Shown one piece after another: positions 34,900 to 45,509 of a stretch of DNA of 64,000 nt (its first letter is position 1; every line of letters starts with the position of its first letter). Location: the NCBI GenBank assembly GCA_015680685.1, contig MNCI01009211.1:142958-206957 (forward strand). The letters are read 5' to 3'. This DNA is from Gnetum montanum (Eukaryota > Streptophyta > Gnetopsida > Gnetales > Gnetaceae). Position numbers and translations under genes: made by a program. The notes beneath the pieces were generated by a model. That model was not told the DNA's origin and did not search any database. It saw nothing but the letters and a program-made list of their open reading frames with translations.

Positions 34900-35935
34900 T
34901 CAATGATTTGAACTAACCTTTCAACATATGTAACATTAGGCTACAGCTATACACCTATCCAATCTATTACATGTTGTACATCTAGTACATATCTCCATAA
35001 TATAGAAACATGGAATACCTCATGAATGCCTATCAACTATTGTAGCAAAGCCAATATGTAACTCACCCTACTAAGCCTCTTCAATATCTCTAATGACCCA
35101 ATATATCAAAGTGTTAACTTTTTGTTTTGACCAAACTACATAAGGTTCTTTAGGAATGATACTCAAAGAAACACATGATCATCAACAATAAACTCTAATA
35201 GTCTCTTCTGTTGATTGATGTAGGCTATCTACCTATCTTGTATCACTTTCAACCAAATCTAAATCATCTAAATTTGGTCCATAGTCTATTCTACATGGTC
35301 TCCCATACAACACTTGATATAGAGCTACTTGTAAACTCTTCTAATAATTTTTATTATAAGAAAACTTTATACGAGGTAACATCTAATTTCAACTATCTCT
35401 ATATTACGAACCATATGAATGCAACATACCCTCTAAAATCTAGTTCACTTACTTTTACAAAATACCTACAACCACACAATATTAGAAATGTATAATGTAT
35501 TATCTCCTCTATGCTCATAGTAGCTCTGGTAGAAAGAAAATACACAAACTTCATAAGAAAGTCTAAGATCACATAGATAACATCATGCCTCCTCTAAGTA
35601 TGAGAAAAACCAACAATGAAATTTATTCCAATGGTCTCCCACTTTCACAATGATAGGTCATAAGAGCAAAAATAACCACCAAGTCTTTAATGTTCAATCT
35701 TCTTCTACTAGCATACTAGGCAACATTAAATATAATCTTCCATATCTATTATCATACATGGTTACCAGTAGGTACATCAGAGGGTTTGGTACATCTTCTT
35801 GCTTCTTAGATGCATCTAGTATTTGTTCAAGAAACTAAGAATATAGAACAGCTAGAACATATACCTAGTCATCTCTCTAGAGAACACCTTGATTATCTAA
35901 TGTGACTAGTCCATTTGATGAAATTTTCTACTATA
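34900..35935 (-). pseudogene. Integrase remnant, element E
   Basis: Read leftwards from about 35640, the frame gives INFIVGFSHT...RRHDVIYVILDFLMK, matching the integrase core phrase that surrounds the first catalytic aspartate (normally M-D-F...GLP...). Further on it gives LYQVLYGRPCRIDYG, the well-known Y-x-x-L-Y-G-R-x-C-R stretch of chromovirus-type and related integrases. The C-terminal part follows as VESDTR...DDHVFL with HVFL and a Y-I-G-P-F-like box near 35100. Stops and frameshifts are frequent. The right end is cut by the copia insertion at 35941. Confidence 0.75.
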
Positions 35936-35940
35936 GCTAT
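35936..35940 (+). repeat. Target-site duplication, copia element, left
   Basis: GCTAT before the 5' LTR, paired with GCTCT at 41277-41281 (4 of 5 identical). Confidence 0.6.
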
Positions 35941-36501
35941 TTTTAATAATTAGTGTGTAATGCAAGAAATATTAGTTTTTTTGTAACCTAGGGATCAAAG
36001 CCATATATTCTTCTAGCATTTATTGAAGAAAGAAGACAAAACATTTTATTTAAGAATTTATGAATTGATGGATAAATGTACATGTATCTATCTTCAATTC
36101 ACCATTTTTTCATCTTGTATTCATTTTTATTAGTGGGGAATGAAATTTCATTAACTTCTAGTATAGCCTCATTATAATTCTATATAAATAAAGGTCATAA
36201 CTTGATGTAATGTACTTAAAATATTTCAATAAAGTGAATGTACATATTTTCTAGCCATTGTTTGACTATTTATATTCCTATCTCTCTTCTCTCTTATTCT
36301 CACATTCTTCCTACCACCAACTCTACCAACATTTATTTATTTTTAATTATCAATACATATTCACATGTAGTCAATATTTGATTACTTCTTTCTCAACTCC
36401 AAAAAATCAAAGTTTAAGAATTTCAAGGATTTGATATATTAGTGTTATAAAATTTAAAATTAATTATTTTTAAAAATAATTATCAAATATGACTATTAAT
36501 A
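35941..36501 (+). repeat. 5' LTR of copia element
   Basis: 561 bp, collinear with 40692-41276. Begins TTTTAATAATTAGTGTG (the 3' copy has TGTTAATAATTAG) and ends TATTAATA. A TATATAAATAAAGG promoter motif lies near 36181. Many differences from the 3' LTR indicate an old insertion. Confidence 0.9.
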
Positions 36502-36502
36502 G

Positions 36503-36514
36503 TGGTATCAGAGC
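36503..36514 (+). promoter_or_regulatory. Primer-binding site (initiator Met tRNA), copia
   Basis: TGGTATCAGAGC, the standard plant copia site, one base after the 5' LTR. Confidence 0.95.
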
Positions 36515-36522
36515 TAGTAGCA

Positions 36523-37510
36523 TAATGAATTGCAACAAATAAATTGCAAAAATTCCCATCATTTTTAATGGGATCCAAGATTTCATCCTTTGGAAAGACA
36601 TGATAAAAGGAATTTTGAAAGTAAATGATATTTGAGAAGCTATAGAACCAAAAGAAATTCCTCTTAACCCTGCAACAAGAAAAAAAATTAAAGATGAAGA
36701 AAATTCATTATTAAATATTTTATTAAAAAAAGAGAAATGGAAAAGAAAAGATTCTTTAGCAAGAATGATGATAATATTTAATGTGTCTGAAGCCATAACA
36801 AGAAGAATATGCTCTTTGAAGACCTTTGAATAAATATGGGAAAGGTTATGTTTAGATTATCTTGAAAACTCAAAAAAGTAACATACTAAAGAATTGCTAT
36901 ATAGAATTCAATTTAACAAACTTGAAAGTAGGAAGGAAGAGAACATTGAAGAATTCTTTGTCATGATATAATATTGTATAAAGTATATTAATGAATTTGA
37001 TTGTGATTTCACTCAACATTAAAAGGTGAAAACGATCGTTGATGCTTTATACAATGATCACATATATTAAATCATTATAATGAATTTTCTCCTAAATAAA
37101 GAATTCAAATAATTCATAGTTGATGCCATTGTCTCACAAATCAGAATGTTGGAATGTTTAAGAAGATATAGCTTAGATAAGGATCAAGGCTTTATTGCTA
37201 GAAGAGGAAGAGGAAGAATCAATAGAAGAAGAGAAAGATTTAATAGAACAAACTTCCAAGATAAAAACTCTCAAAGAAATTATGACATGACAAAGAATCC
37301 AATAAAAGACTCAAGGGGTAGAGACTCCACAAGAGAAATATGGAGTAACTAAAAATAAAGGTATAACTTGATTTCATTCTACAAACTTTGCAAAATGAAA
37401 GGATACACCATAAATTCTTGTTGTGAAAAAATTGAATTTGATGCACTTTAGCACCAAATCAAAAGTGAAGAAGAGGAAACAACATTAACATTAATGTTTG
37501 AAGATAGTTA
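36523..37510 (+). pseudogene. gag remnant, copia element
   Basis: Starts at the ATG near 36523 soon after the primer-binding site. Legible parts include FNGIQDFILWKDMI (matching the usual F-x-G-x-N-F-x-x-W opening), KDSLARMMIIFNVSEAI, ENIEEFFVM and a basic RGRGRINRRRERF segment. The zinc knuckle at 37379-37420 reads Y-K-L-C-K-M-K-G-Y-T-I-N-S-C: the first cysteine and the histidine have both become tyrosine, explainable by single G-to-A and C-to-T changes. The longest open piece is 37146-37352. Confidence 0.8.
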
Positions 37511-37554
37511 AGGTAATTACAAAGCTTTCAATTCAATAACTATAATCAAACAAA

Positions 37555-37960
37555 AATCTTGGATTGTAGATGATGGATGCTCTAATTACATGACACAATA
37601 TAAGTCATATCTTCTCAATTATAAGTCCATCACAATAAGCAATATTAAAATTGGTGATGGTAACTTTTTAAACATAGAAAGATTAGGAGCTTGCATTGTA
37701 AGACTTTCCAATAATAAAGTTATAACTATCACTGGAGTATTCATTGTACCAAATATTTCAAATCCTTTACTTTTAGTTGGGTAGATGGCTAGAAAAGGAA
37801 TTGATATAAATTTTAGAAATGAATGGTGTGTTATCATAAAACAGATGAAGAATAGGTTATTGGAATCAAAGCATATAATAACCAAATCTATTGCATAGAC
37901 TGTGATTATTATGAATTAAAAGAAAAATTTATTGATTTAACCAATAATGTTTAAAATTCC
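37555..37960 (+). pseudogene. Protease remnant, copia element
   Basis: The frame gives KSWIVDDGCSNYMTQY, matching the copia protease start W-x-x-D-S-G-x-S-x-H-M, with the catalytic serine changed to D and histidine to Y. It goes on with ISNIKIGDGNFLNIERLG and ITGVFIVPNISNPLLLVG, the usual V-L-x-V-P-x-L-x-x-N-L-L-S-V box. It lies between gag and integrase, as in other copia elements. It would have cleaved the polyprotein; now inactive. Confidence 0.85.
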
Positions 37961-38059
37961 AAAGAACTCATTGTTGAAATCACAAAATTAGAAAACAAAT
38001 TAGAGAAAATATTGACTAAACAATTTTAGGGAATCATCATTAATATATAAATGATGTAG

Positions 38060-38960
38060 AAGCAAAAATTTGGTATAAAAAACTAGGTCATTGGCTTGTT
38101 ATTATATGATATATGACCTAGTCTTTTATAAATTAGCTATAATAACATTTAAAAAATAACAAGTTTGAAGAAGGCCATTAGTTTCAAGATTAAAGAAAGT
38201 CCAAAAGAAAAATATGAAATCTATATACAAGTCATGCAAACTCGCAGTTCTCACACTATGCATATGTAAAGAAAAAACCAATATCTTGAACTTCTTTGCA
38301 TAGATCTTATGGGACTCATGTCAATTACATCAATAGGAGAAAAAATTATTCTATTATTATAGTGGATGACTACACAAGATTCACATCGAAATATCATCTA
38401 AAAATCAAAGATGAAGCCTTCAACAGATTCAAAAATTTCTTTACTATCATGCAAAATACTATGAATGTTATTTAAAATATCATTAGATTGCACAAATGAG
38501 ATAAATTTGTCAGCATAAAATTTGAAGACTTATATACTACACAAGATATTTTTTACCAAATAACATGTGGATACAATCTCCAATCTAATGGTGTTATTAA
38601 GAAAAGAAATAGAACCTTTCAAGATATGATGAGATGTTTATTGAAAAATGCAAATTTGCCAAATAAGTATTGAAGCATGGCCATGTACATAATAGCCTAT
38701 ATAACAAATAGAATCATCAATAGTAGAAATAAGAATATTACTCCTTATGAACTTTTGTATAATAAACTACCAAATATCAAGCACATGAAGACATATGAAT
38801 ATCATTATTATGTAAACACTTGAAAAAAATTGCAAGACAAGCTGGATGATAGAGAATTAAAAAATATTTCTTTCCTATGATACAAAATGAAGTGGATATA
38901 ACTACTATGATTCCATAGAACATAAATGGTATAGATTTACAAACATAATATTCCTTGAAA
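38060..38960 (+). pseudogene. Integrase remnant, copia element
   Basis: The best part is 38583-38880: SNGVIKKRNRTFQDMMRCLL, corresponding to the Q-N-G-V-x-E-R-x-N-R-T block that holds the catalytic glutamate (K here), then NANLPNKY, YIIAYITNRIINSR and ITPYELLYNKLPNIKHMKTY, ending with KLQDKLDDRELKNISFL. The core upstream (from about 38290) is badly broken. Integrase before reverse transcriptase is the copia order. Confidence 0.85.
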
Positions 38961-39149
38961 AAAAATTTAGAATTACTGAACTTCAATGAAAGAGCTAAAG
39001 ATTTGATTCTCACACTAAAGTCAACTCATGGGTTCAAAGAGATCATCCCCAAAATTAAATGCTAGGATCTAATTTTCAAAGAAATATAATATTCAATCTA
39101 TTTTTAAAATTGGCCTATTCAAACCTTACTCAAAAACCATCAAATGTTC

Positions 39150-40120
39150 AAGAAGTCATAAAAAAAAAGAGCGGAGAAAGGTTATGGATAATGAATATCA
39201 AGCTATTATAAAAAAATAATACATGGGACTTGGTTGACAAGAAAAAAGACAAGATAATCATTAATTGTAGATGCTTGTAGAAAACAAGATTTAATGAAAA
39301 AGGTAAAGTAGTCAAACATAAGACAAGACTAGTAACAAGAGCTTTTAGACAAAAGAAGCATATCGACTATGAGAAAATTTTTGTGTGGGTGGCTAGATTT
39401 GAAACAATAAAACTTGTCCTCTCTATAACAACATACCATGATCTAAAAAAATACCAAATAGATGTTAACTTAGCTTTTCTAAATGGCTACATAAAAGAAG
39501 AAGTATACATTCATCAATTTGAAGGATATGTTATTAAAGGAACACATGATGAAGTTTGCAAACTAAAGAAGGAATTGTAAATAAGCACTTAGAGCTTGGT
39601 TCCTTAGAATTAATGAATTTTTTACAAAGAAAACTAGAGATCATGCATCTTTGAATATACATTATTCTACAAACATGACAAGAAAGACTTTATTATTATT
39701 TCACTATAAATGAATGATCTAGTTTTCATAGCTACTAATAACAAACTAAAACAACAATTCAAATTGGATATGAAAAATGAGATTGAAATGAAATATTTTG
39801 AGTAATTAAAGTACTTTTGGGTATTCAAGTTGAGCAAGAAAAGAAGGGCATCAAAGTAAACCAAAGCAACTATGCAACTTCTATATTGAAAAAGTTTAAT
39901 ATTAGAGAATATCCAACCAACACACCTTTACCACATAATGTTAGGATTAAAGTTAAGACCAAACTCCCAAATTTGATGCAACTATATATAGATCTAGCAA
40001 AGGATCTCTTAGATTTCGTTATCATACTATGCAAAATTTTGAATTTGTCACCTAATATTTATCTCAATTTATATAAAAGCCAAGATAGCCTCATCTTGAA
40101 GCTTTTATTCATACTCTAAA
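39150..40120 (+). pseudogene. Reverse transcriptase remnant, copia element
   Basis: 39383-39580 reads VARFETIKLVLSI, YQIDVNLAFLNGYIKEEVYI, HQFEGYV and DEVCKLKKEL, the typical copia block (V-A-R-x-E-x-I-R...M-D-V-K-x-A-F-L-N-G). 39817-40119 covers LGIQVEQEKKGIKVNQSNYA and TPLPHNVRIK. The Y-V-D-D box region near 39710 is broken. Several stops and frameshifts separate the pieces. Confidence 0.9.
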
Positions 40121-40244
40121 ATACATAAAGGGTACTTTTCAATATAAACTAAACTTCAAAAAATGAGATAGATAATTTCAAGTATGTTTAGATGCAAATT
40201 AGCAAGTAGAAAATAATAATAGGAAATAAATATCTGGAGCCATC

Positions 40245-40640
40245 ATATTTCATAAAAAGAATGCAATATATGAAGACTAAGAAACAAATTTTAGTTATCC
40301 TATCAACATGTGAAGCTTAATTTATAACCATGGAAAAATGTATACAAGATATATTATGGATTAAATAGTTATGAAACAACTTGGTTTTCATGTTGAGCCA
40401 ATAATAAAACTCTTGTGTGATAATATGTTTGCCATCTAATTATTAAATGAACACGTGCTTCATAAAAGATCCAAGCACATTGATATTAACTACTACTTTA
40501 TAAAACAAAAAGTGAAAGAGGGAAATATAAATCCCATTCATGTTGAATCAAATAATTAATTGATAGATTTATGAATAAAATTCCTTTTGCATTATGGGAT
40601 TGAACACCTTTATCAAATGTATAGATATCATGAAATCACA
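40245..40640 (+). pseudogene. RNase H remnant, copia element
   Basis: The frame gives KKQILVILSTCEA and FITMEKCIQDILWIK, matching S-x-x-E-A-E-Y with the glutamate codon turned into TAA, then LLCDNMFAI, KRSKHIDINYYFIK and a C-terminal LLHYGIEHL. This is the canonical end of a copia polyprotein (degrading the RNA template); the 3' LTR follows at once. Confidence 0.85.
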
Positions 40641-40680
40641 AATACAAGTAGATAATGATGAGATACTTGCATTTCACCCT

Positions 40681-40691
40681 AAAGGAAGGAT
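40681..40691 (+). promoter_or_regulatory. Polypurine tract, copia element
   Basis: AAAGGAAGGAT immediately before the LTR start TGTTAATAATTAG. Confidence 0.85.
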
Positions 40692-41276
40692 TGTTAATAA
40701 TTAGTGTGTAATGCAAGAATGTTAGTTTTCTTAGTAACCTAGGAATCAAAGCCATGTATTCCTTTGTCATTTATTGAAAACGAAGACAAAACATTTTATT
40801 TAGGAATTTATAAATTAATGGGTAGATGTACATGTATTTGGCCACAATTCACCATATTTTCATTTGTTATTCATTTTTATTAGTGGGGGATGATTTTACA
40901 TTAATTTCTAGTTAGACCCCATTAAAATTATATATAAATAAAAGATATAGCCTGATGTAATGTAGTTGAAATTTTTCAATAAGGTGATGCATGAGTTTTC
41001 TAGTTTTTCTATGACTATTTATATTTCAATATCTCTCCTCTCTCATTTTCACATTCTTCCTACTAATAACTCTATTAACATCTCTTTATTCTCAATTATT
41101 AATACATGACTATAAGTAGTCCCTAGAACTAAATTCATAAGTCATTAATATTTCATCATTTCATTTTCAACTTTTAAAAATCAATGTTTCATAATTTTAG
41201 ACATTTCAAATTTTATTTTGACAAGAATTAAAATCAATTATTTTTTCAAAATAATTATCAATTATTATTATCAATA
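40692..41276 (+). repeat. 3' LTR of copia element
   Basis: 585 bp, direct repeat of 35941-36501. Starts TGTTAATAATTAG and ends TATCAATA, close to the inverted repeat of its start. Target duplication GCTCT follows at 41277-41281. Confidence 0.9.
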
Positions 41277-41565
41277 GCTCTCTACACTAGGAATCCTACT
41301 ACTGTTACTCTTGTAGACTACCATGGAAATTTGACTAGATGATCAAATTGCTAAGTTTACTGATGAATTTGCTTAATGCATCTGGTATCTAGTTAGTCCT
41401 GATAGGCCTATATCAGATGGCAATGTTAAAATTTGTAAGAAGCTTTAACAATTTCCTTTGTTGTAGGTTCATCTAAGGCTAACTCATAAAATACTAAAGG
41501 CTCTTATGATTGGTCCATATGATTACATAGTAATCATAAAGATAATGGTACCATATCTTTAAATC

Positions 41566-41570
41566 AAAGG
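41566..41570 (+). repeat. Target-site duplication of solo LTR, left
   Basis: AAAGG, repeated exactly at 42558-42562. Confidence 0.85.
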
Positions 41571-42557
41571 TGATGAGTGGCGAGGTACCCCCTACGCCTA
41601 ACCATACAAATCATAAGTGTTCACACATGATCTAGTCAAATTCTATGGATGGGACTAGTTGTGGCATCTAGATTGTTATGCCTTAATTTTTGTTCGCTAT
41701 CTTCCCACTTGGACTAGTGGTAGCCTTGTCACGTATGGTTTAGTCCATAGTGAGGCATATGATTCTTGATGTTGTTTCGACCTTATGCTACTCTTAATGT
41801 CAATAATGAAATAAATTATTTAAACTAATTAATAATGGAAAGTAAAGTCTAAACTAGCCTACGAGTGATGAGTGTTCATTCCCAACTTTCTGTACATGTC
41901 CTAAACTCATGTATCTACTATTAGGATTACCAAGTGCTATGCTACTACGCAAACCAAGCAATAATGTTGCTAGGATTACCAAGCGAATACATCTTTATGC
42001 TTGAAACTGGTTGTGCTCATTTTGCTAATTCATTAATATGCATGGAAATGTAAATATTAACCAAGTACATGGAAAGTAAATCTAATCTAAGTCAAAGTGC
42101 TATAATGAATAAGAATCAATCTCAATCTTATTACCATTCATGGAAACTGCTACAATGAATAAGAATCAATTTCAATCTTATTACCATTCATGGAATGTGT
42201 CTAGGTACATTTCCACTTGAAGAAGATGCCATACAACTAACTCAGATCCACACTACCGGCACTCACTAACTATTCTCTAAGACTACAGAATAAAACTGCA
42301 AGAGTTTGGCTACTCTATTGACTAATTAACTCTCAAATTATGTGTGCAAGTGTTATATTTATAAGCCGACACACATCCCATGATATCAAATATTCAATAA
42401 TGTAGCATGTGATCTGATATTAGATATGCAATATTGCAACTTTAGTATCATAGCTGACCAAAAATTGACATTTTGTCAAATAGATGTGATATAGCATCAA
42501 CGATATCACAAATGCAACGTAGCATCAACAATATCCTAGCCAATTGATGATTCATCA
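41571..42557 (-). mobile_element. Solo LTR, family 1, minus strand
   Basis: 987 bp running from TGATGAGTGGCGAGGTACC (reverse complement of the family's 3' end) to ATGATTCATCA (reverse complement of the TGATGAATCAC start), flanked by perfect AAAGG duplications. The TATA box lies at 42356-42363 (reverse complement). No internal sequence is present, so it is a solo LTR from LTR-LTR recombination. It is longer than its relatives (about 820 bp), partly through a 50-bp tandem duplication. Confidence 0.9.
42098..42197 (-). repeat. 50-bp tandem duplication inside the solo LTR
   Basis: Copies 42098-42147 and 42148-42197, both starting TGCTAYAATGAATAAG; they differ at only a few bases. Confidence 0.9.
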
Positions 42558-42759
42558 AAAGGCTACTACTCCTATCTCTAGACCATGGACTAAATAACAA
42601 GTTTTATGTGGCCTAAATTGATGTGAAGAGTAAGCTAAAACCTATCTATCCTACATCAAAATACATTCAATGCCATCACAAGAAGCATATGTGCAAACAT
42701 CATACAAAGAAACCAAAGTAGAAGAAATTAACATTAGAATGGATACCAATTTAGGAACT

Positions 42760-42830
42760 ATCATTTACAGTGGTGGTAAGGCGCTCACTTAAGTAAAAAA
42801 TCTAGGTTTAATCTTGGGTGCAAACACTTG
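42760..42830 (+). repeat. Possible tRNA-derived SINE fragment
   Basis: The text CAGTGGTGGTAAGGCGCTCA resembles a tRNA-like A-box region, and GGTTTAATCTT at 42805-42815 resembles a B box (GGTTCRATYCC) with C-to-T changes, 25-30 bases later, followed by GGGTGCAAAC. No poly-A tail or target duplication was found. The rest of 42563-43100 is unassigned. Confidence 0.3.
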
Positions 42831-43099
42831 AAGATATTAAACTTTTTCTCATCTACCAATCCTCCTAGGATGTGGCCTAGCCAAATGAGCACTATCAGCT
42901 TATCAAAAGAAGTTTAACAAGTTGATCTGCAATGGAAACTAGTCTCCTTTTTAGTCAACTAGCTTTGAATGATAGATTGAAATCATATAGTGCTTATGTC
43001 CCTTCTTAAGCATCCATTGAATCATATTGGAAGATATTAAGCGTAAAAAAACTAATTTGGAATGGGTTGAAATCTCTATCTACTCACCATCTAATACTT

Positions 43100-43882
43100 A
43101 TGACCTCAAAAGATTTTATTGATAGTTTAGATTAACACTAAACTATGATAGCCAATTCATACCTAGAATAACATCAAAATTATTAAGATCCATCACATGT
43201 AAATCATTGATTTACTATCTATCCTATAACATCAATGGCACATCCATGCATATCTAATCTAGCAAAGTCTTATGGCCCTTAGTAGAATGTACTACTAACT
43301 CTAGATGAAAAACAAAACATGGAAGAGCTACTTAAGATATAATGCTAGGGCTTATAAATGAATGACTAACATAAGGATCAAATAAAACTAACATATAAAG
43401 GTCTAAGATCATACTTCTATTTCTATAATAGTGTTGGAATGCACATCTAATGGTTGATCTATTAGAGCATACACATGATCCTAGATTCTCTCTTTTGTCT
43501 TACTAGTACATCTAGTGGAAGCTTTTCATCCACTAGGTATCAAAAATATTTTTCCATAGCCACTTCTTATCTTGCTATCTATTATATGCACTTTTTGACA
43601 TGATGTCCTAGATGGCCACATTCACAATAGTTTGGAAAGTTATTTTGGATATGTATAGACTATCTACATCTTTAACAAACTAGAGAAGTACCATATCTTG
43701 TAGGAGAAACATTATTACTATCTATTGATAATCACCACCATGTCCACCACTACTATGTCCTCCACAAGCCTACTTGGAGTGTCAAGATCACTCTTTTGTC
43801 AATGGTCTTCTCTTTTATCTATTGTATCCACTTTTTGGATTTACTTTAAAATGAAACTAAGTGTGGTTTCAACCTCATTTCA
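43100..43882 (-). pseudogene. gag end and protease remnant, element E
   Basis: Read leftwards. Near 43720-43790 is a glycine/serine-rich gag tail (GGHSSGGHGGDYQ). At 43589-43630 comes a zinc-knuckle-like motif ending C-G-H-L-G-H-H-V-K-K-C. At 43175-43146 stands DVILGMNWLS, the hallmark D-V-I-L-G-M-x-W-L phrase just after the gypsy protease active site. The active-site D-[ST]-G itself is not clear. The gag frame is interrupted at 43882 by unit F and resumes at 56283 after one copy of the target duplication is removed. Confidence 0.65.
43878..43882 (+). repeat. Target-site duplication of unit F, left
   Basis: TTTCA, repeated at 56278-56282. Chosen because TG and CA ends adjoin it and because gag text of element E continues across it. 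Confidence 0.45.
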
Positions 43883-44533
43883 TGAGGATTTAACCATAAA
43901 ATCTCCCAAATATGTTATCACAAGGTATATCCTCAGCTCCTAGGGGCCATCAGGAACCATTTGAGTTCATAATCTAACTCATGGACTCAATTTTTCATTA
44001 TCTTTGAGAAACTTCAAAACTAAAATTTTCTAAGTGTTGGAGCTGGCCAAGGCTAAAATTTGTCTAAGTGTTGGATTCGTTGTATGTTTTGCATAATGTA
44101 GGACCACCAATGGTACATCCTAGGCTCCCCTAGCATCATAAAATTTGAATTCTAAAATTTTATTAGTTTGACTCCAAGACTACAAGATCAAAATTTCTCT
44201 CGTGTTAGAGGTGATGGGATGTCAAATTGGATCTCCTTTAGCATTATAGAACAAAACGCCTCAAATAGCCTTGCAAGACATATTTCTAGCATTTAGAGGC
44301 CTCTAGGGATCATTTAGGGTCATATCCTAACTTTGAAAATGATCAAACTTTTCTAACTCTGGAAACTGACGTTGATGTTGCATCAACGTCAACATTAGTG
44401 TCACCACCAGTATCATCATTTTTGAGACTTCAAAATCTCATAAAAACTATATTTCAACATACACCATGCATTCCCAAGGACAAGATGACTCATTGGTGGT
44501 AATTTTAGCAATCCAGGCTTCTAGAATTTGTAC
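43883..44533 (+). repeat. LTR-like unit F, left part
   Basis: Non-coding. With 54345-56277 it forms about 2.58 kb between TTTCA duplications, starting TGAGGATTTAACC and ending ATGTCACTTCA. It shares the phrase CTAACTTTGGGAACTAA-type text with the right part (44360 and 54590). A hairpin GACGTTGATG-TTG-CATCAACGTC lies at 44368-44390. Element B interrupts it. Confidence 0.5.
44529..44533 (+). repeat. Target-site duplication, element B, left
   Basis: TGTAC, repeated exactly at 54340-54344. Confidence 0.92.
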
Positions 44534-45349
44534 TAATAAATCACTGTTTTGTGTCGACCGTGACATCAGGGCCTTGGTCTAACGTCAAATATTCGACGTC
44601 GGGGTATATACCCCAAGTCTATAAATACCATGCCTAGGCTCCAGTTTTCAAGATCATAGTTTAGATTTTCTAGTCAGAGTAACAAAGCCCTTGCAGTTTA
44701 TTTTCCTCAAAGTTAGAATATTTTTTGAGTGCTCATAGAAGAAGTCCAAGTGTGTACAGTTCTTTTTACAAGCACTGATGTACTTGAGCGTAGCAGTGTG
44801 ACAAGAATAAAACGAACTCTTTTGGAAATCCTTGCAACACTGAGAATAGCTTAATATTTTATTTATTGCATTTTACTTTCTTGATCTTTATTTTAATGCA
44901 TTTCAAATAAGCCATTTATTTCCACCAGTTAATGAACACAAGCACAACCACTTTGAGCATTCATATAGTACTTGGTAATCTAGCAACACTTAATGTTTGG
45001 TAGCCTAGTAGTGTTATATGTGTTTAGGAAAGTGAGATGATTATTTGTGTTAGGCTAGTTAGGCAATAGATAATTTAGCTTTTAATCTATTCTACTCTTT
45101 ATTCTTGTTGTAGGTGATTACATCCATAAAATATAAAACAATAAAAATTCATATACCTTAACTACACTTAAACCATACCCTTGAGCCTCACAAGTGTAGT
45201 TGGGAAGACAATGAATGTTCTCAATGTCATTTCACTTCCTAGAAAAACTAGTGTACGAGATAACTAGAGGTCCACAGAATATGACTAGATCACGTGTAAC
45301 ACCTTAGTGATTCGTATGGTTGGATGTAGGGCTACCTCACCGCTCATCA
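44534..45349 (+). repeat. 5' LTR of element B (family 1)
   Basis: 816 bp. The start TAATAAATCAC is TGATGAATCAC with G-to-A changes; the end is GCTCATCA. The palindrome GGGGTATATACCCC at 44601-44614 stands just before the TATA box at 44620-44627. Closely matches 53516-54339; a block of about 25 bases near the start of the 3' copy is missing here. Confidence 0.93.
44620..44627 (+). promoter_or_regulatory. TATA box, element B 5' LTR
   Basis: TATAAATA; identical boxes in the 3' LTR (53631-53638), the solo LTR (59155-59162) and the minus-strand copies. Confidence 0.8.
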
Positions 45350-45350
45350 T

Positions 45351-45370
45351 TGGTGCTATTGTCAAGGACC
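45351..45370 (+). promoter_or_regulatory. Primer-binding site (tRNA-Asp type), element B
   Basis: TGGTGCTATTGTCAAGGACC. Against the complement of the plant tRNA-Asp 3' end as I recall it (TGGCGCCGTTGCCGGGGATC), all seven differences are transitions, six of them C-to-T or G-to-A. One base after the LTR. Confidence 0.75.
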
Positions 45371-45509
45371 TTTTTGTTGTTTTGTGCACTATCTAGGACC
45401 TAGTGAAAGTTTTTAAATTTTTGGAATGAGCTTGAGAGTCATATCTTATTTTAAAATTACTACAACAAATTATCATAATACACTATGATTTTTATTTCAC
45501 TAACTGAAA

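Larger units (their letters stand above)
35941..41276 (+). mobile_element. Ty1/copia LTR retrotransposon
   Basis: A 5336-bp element with direct LTRs (35941-36501 and 40692-41276), a perfect initiator-Met primer-binding site, gag, protease, integrase, reverse transcriptase and RNase H in copia order, and a polypurine tract. All frames are broken. It lies within the integrase region of element E in the opposite orientation. Confidence 0.92.
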
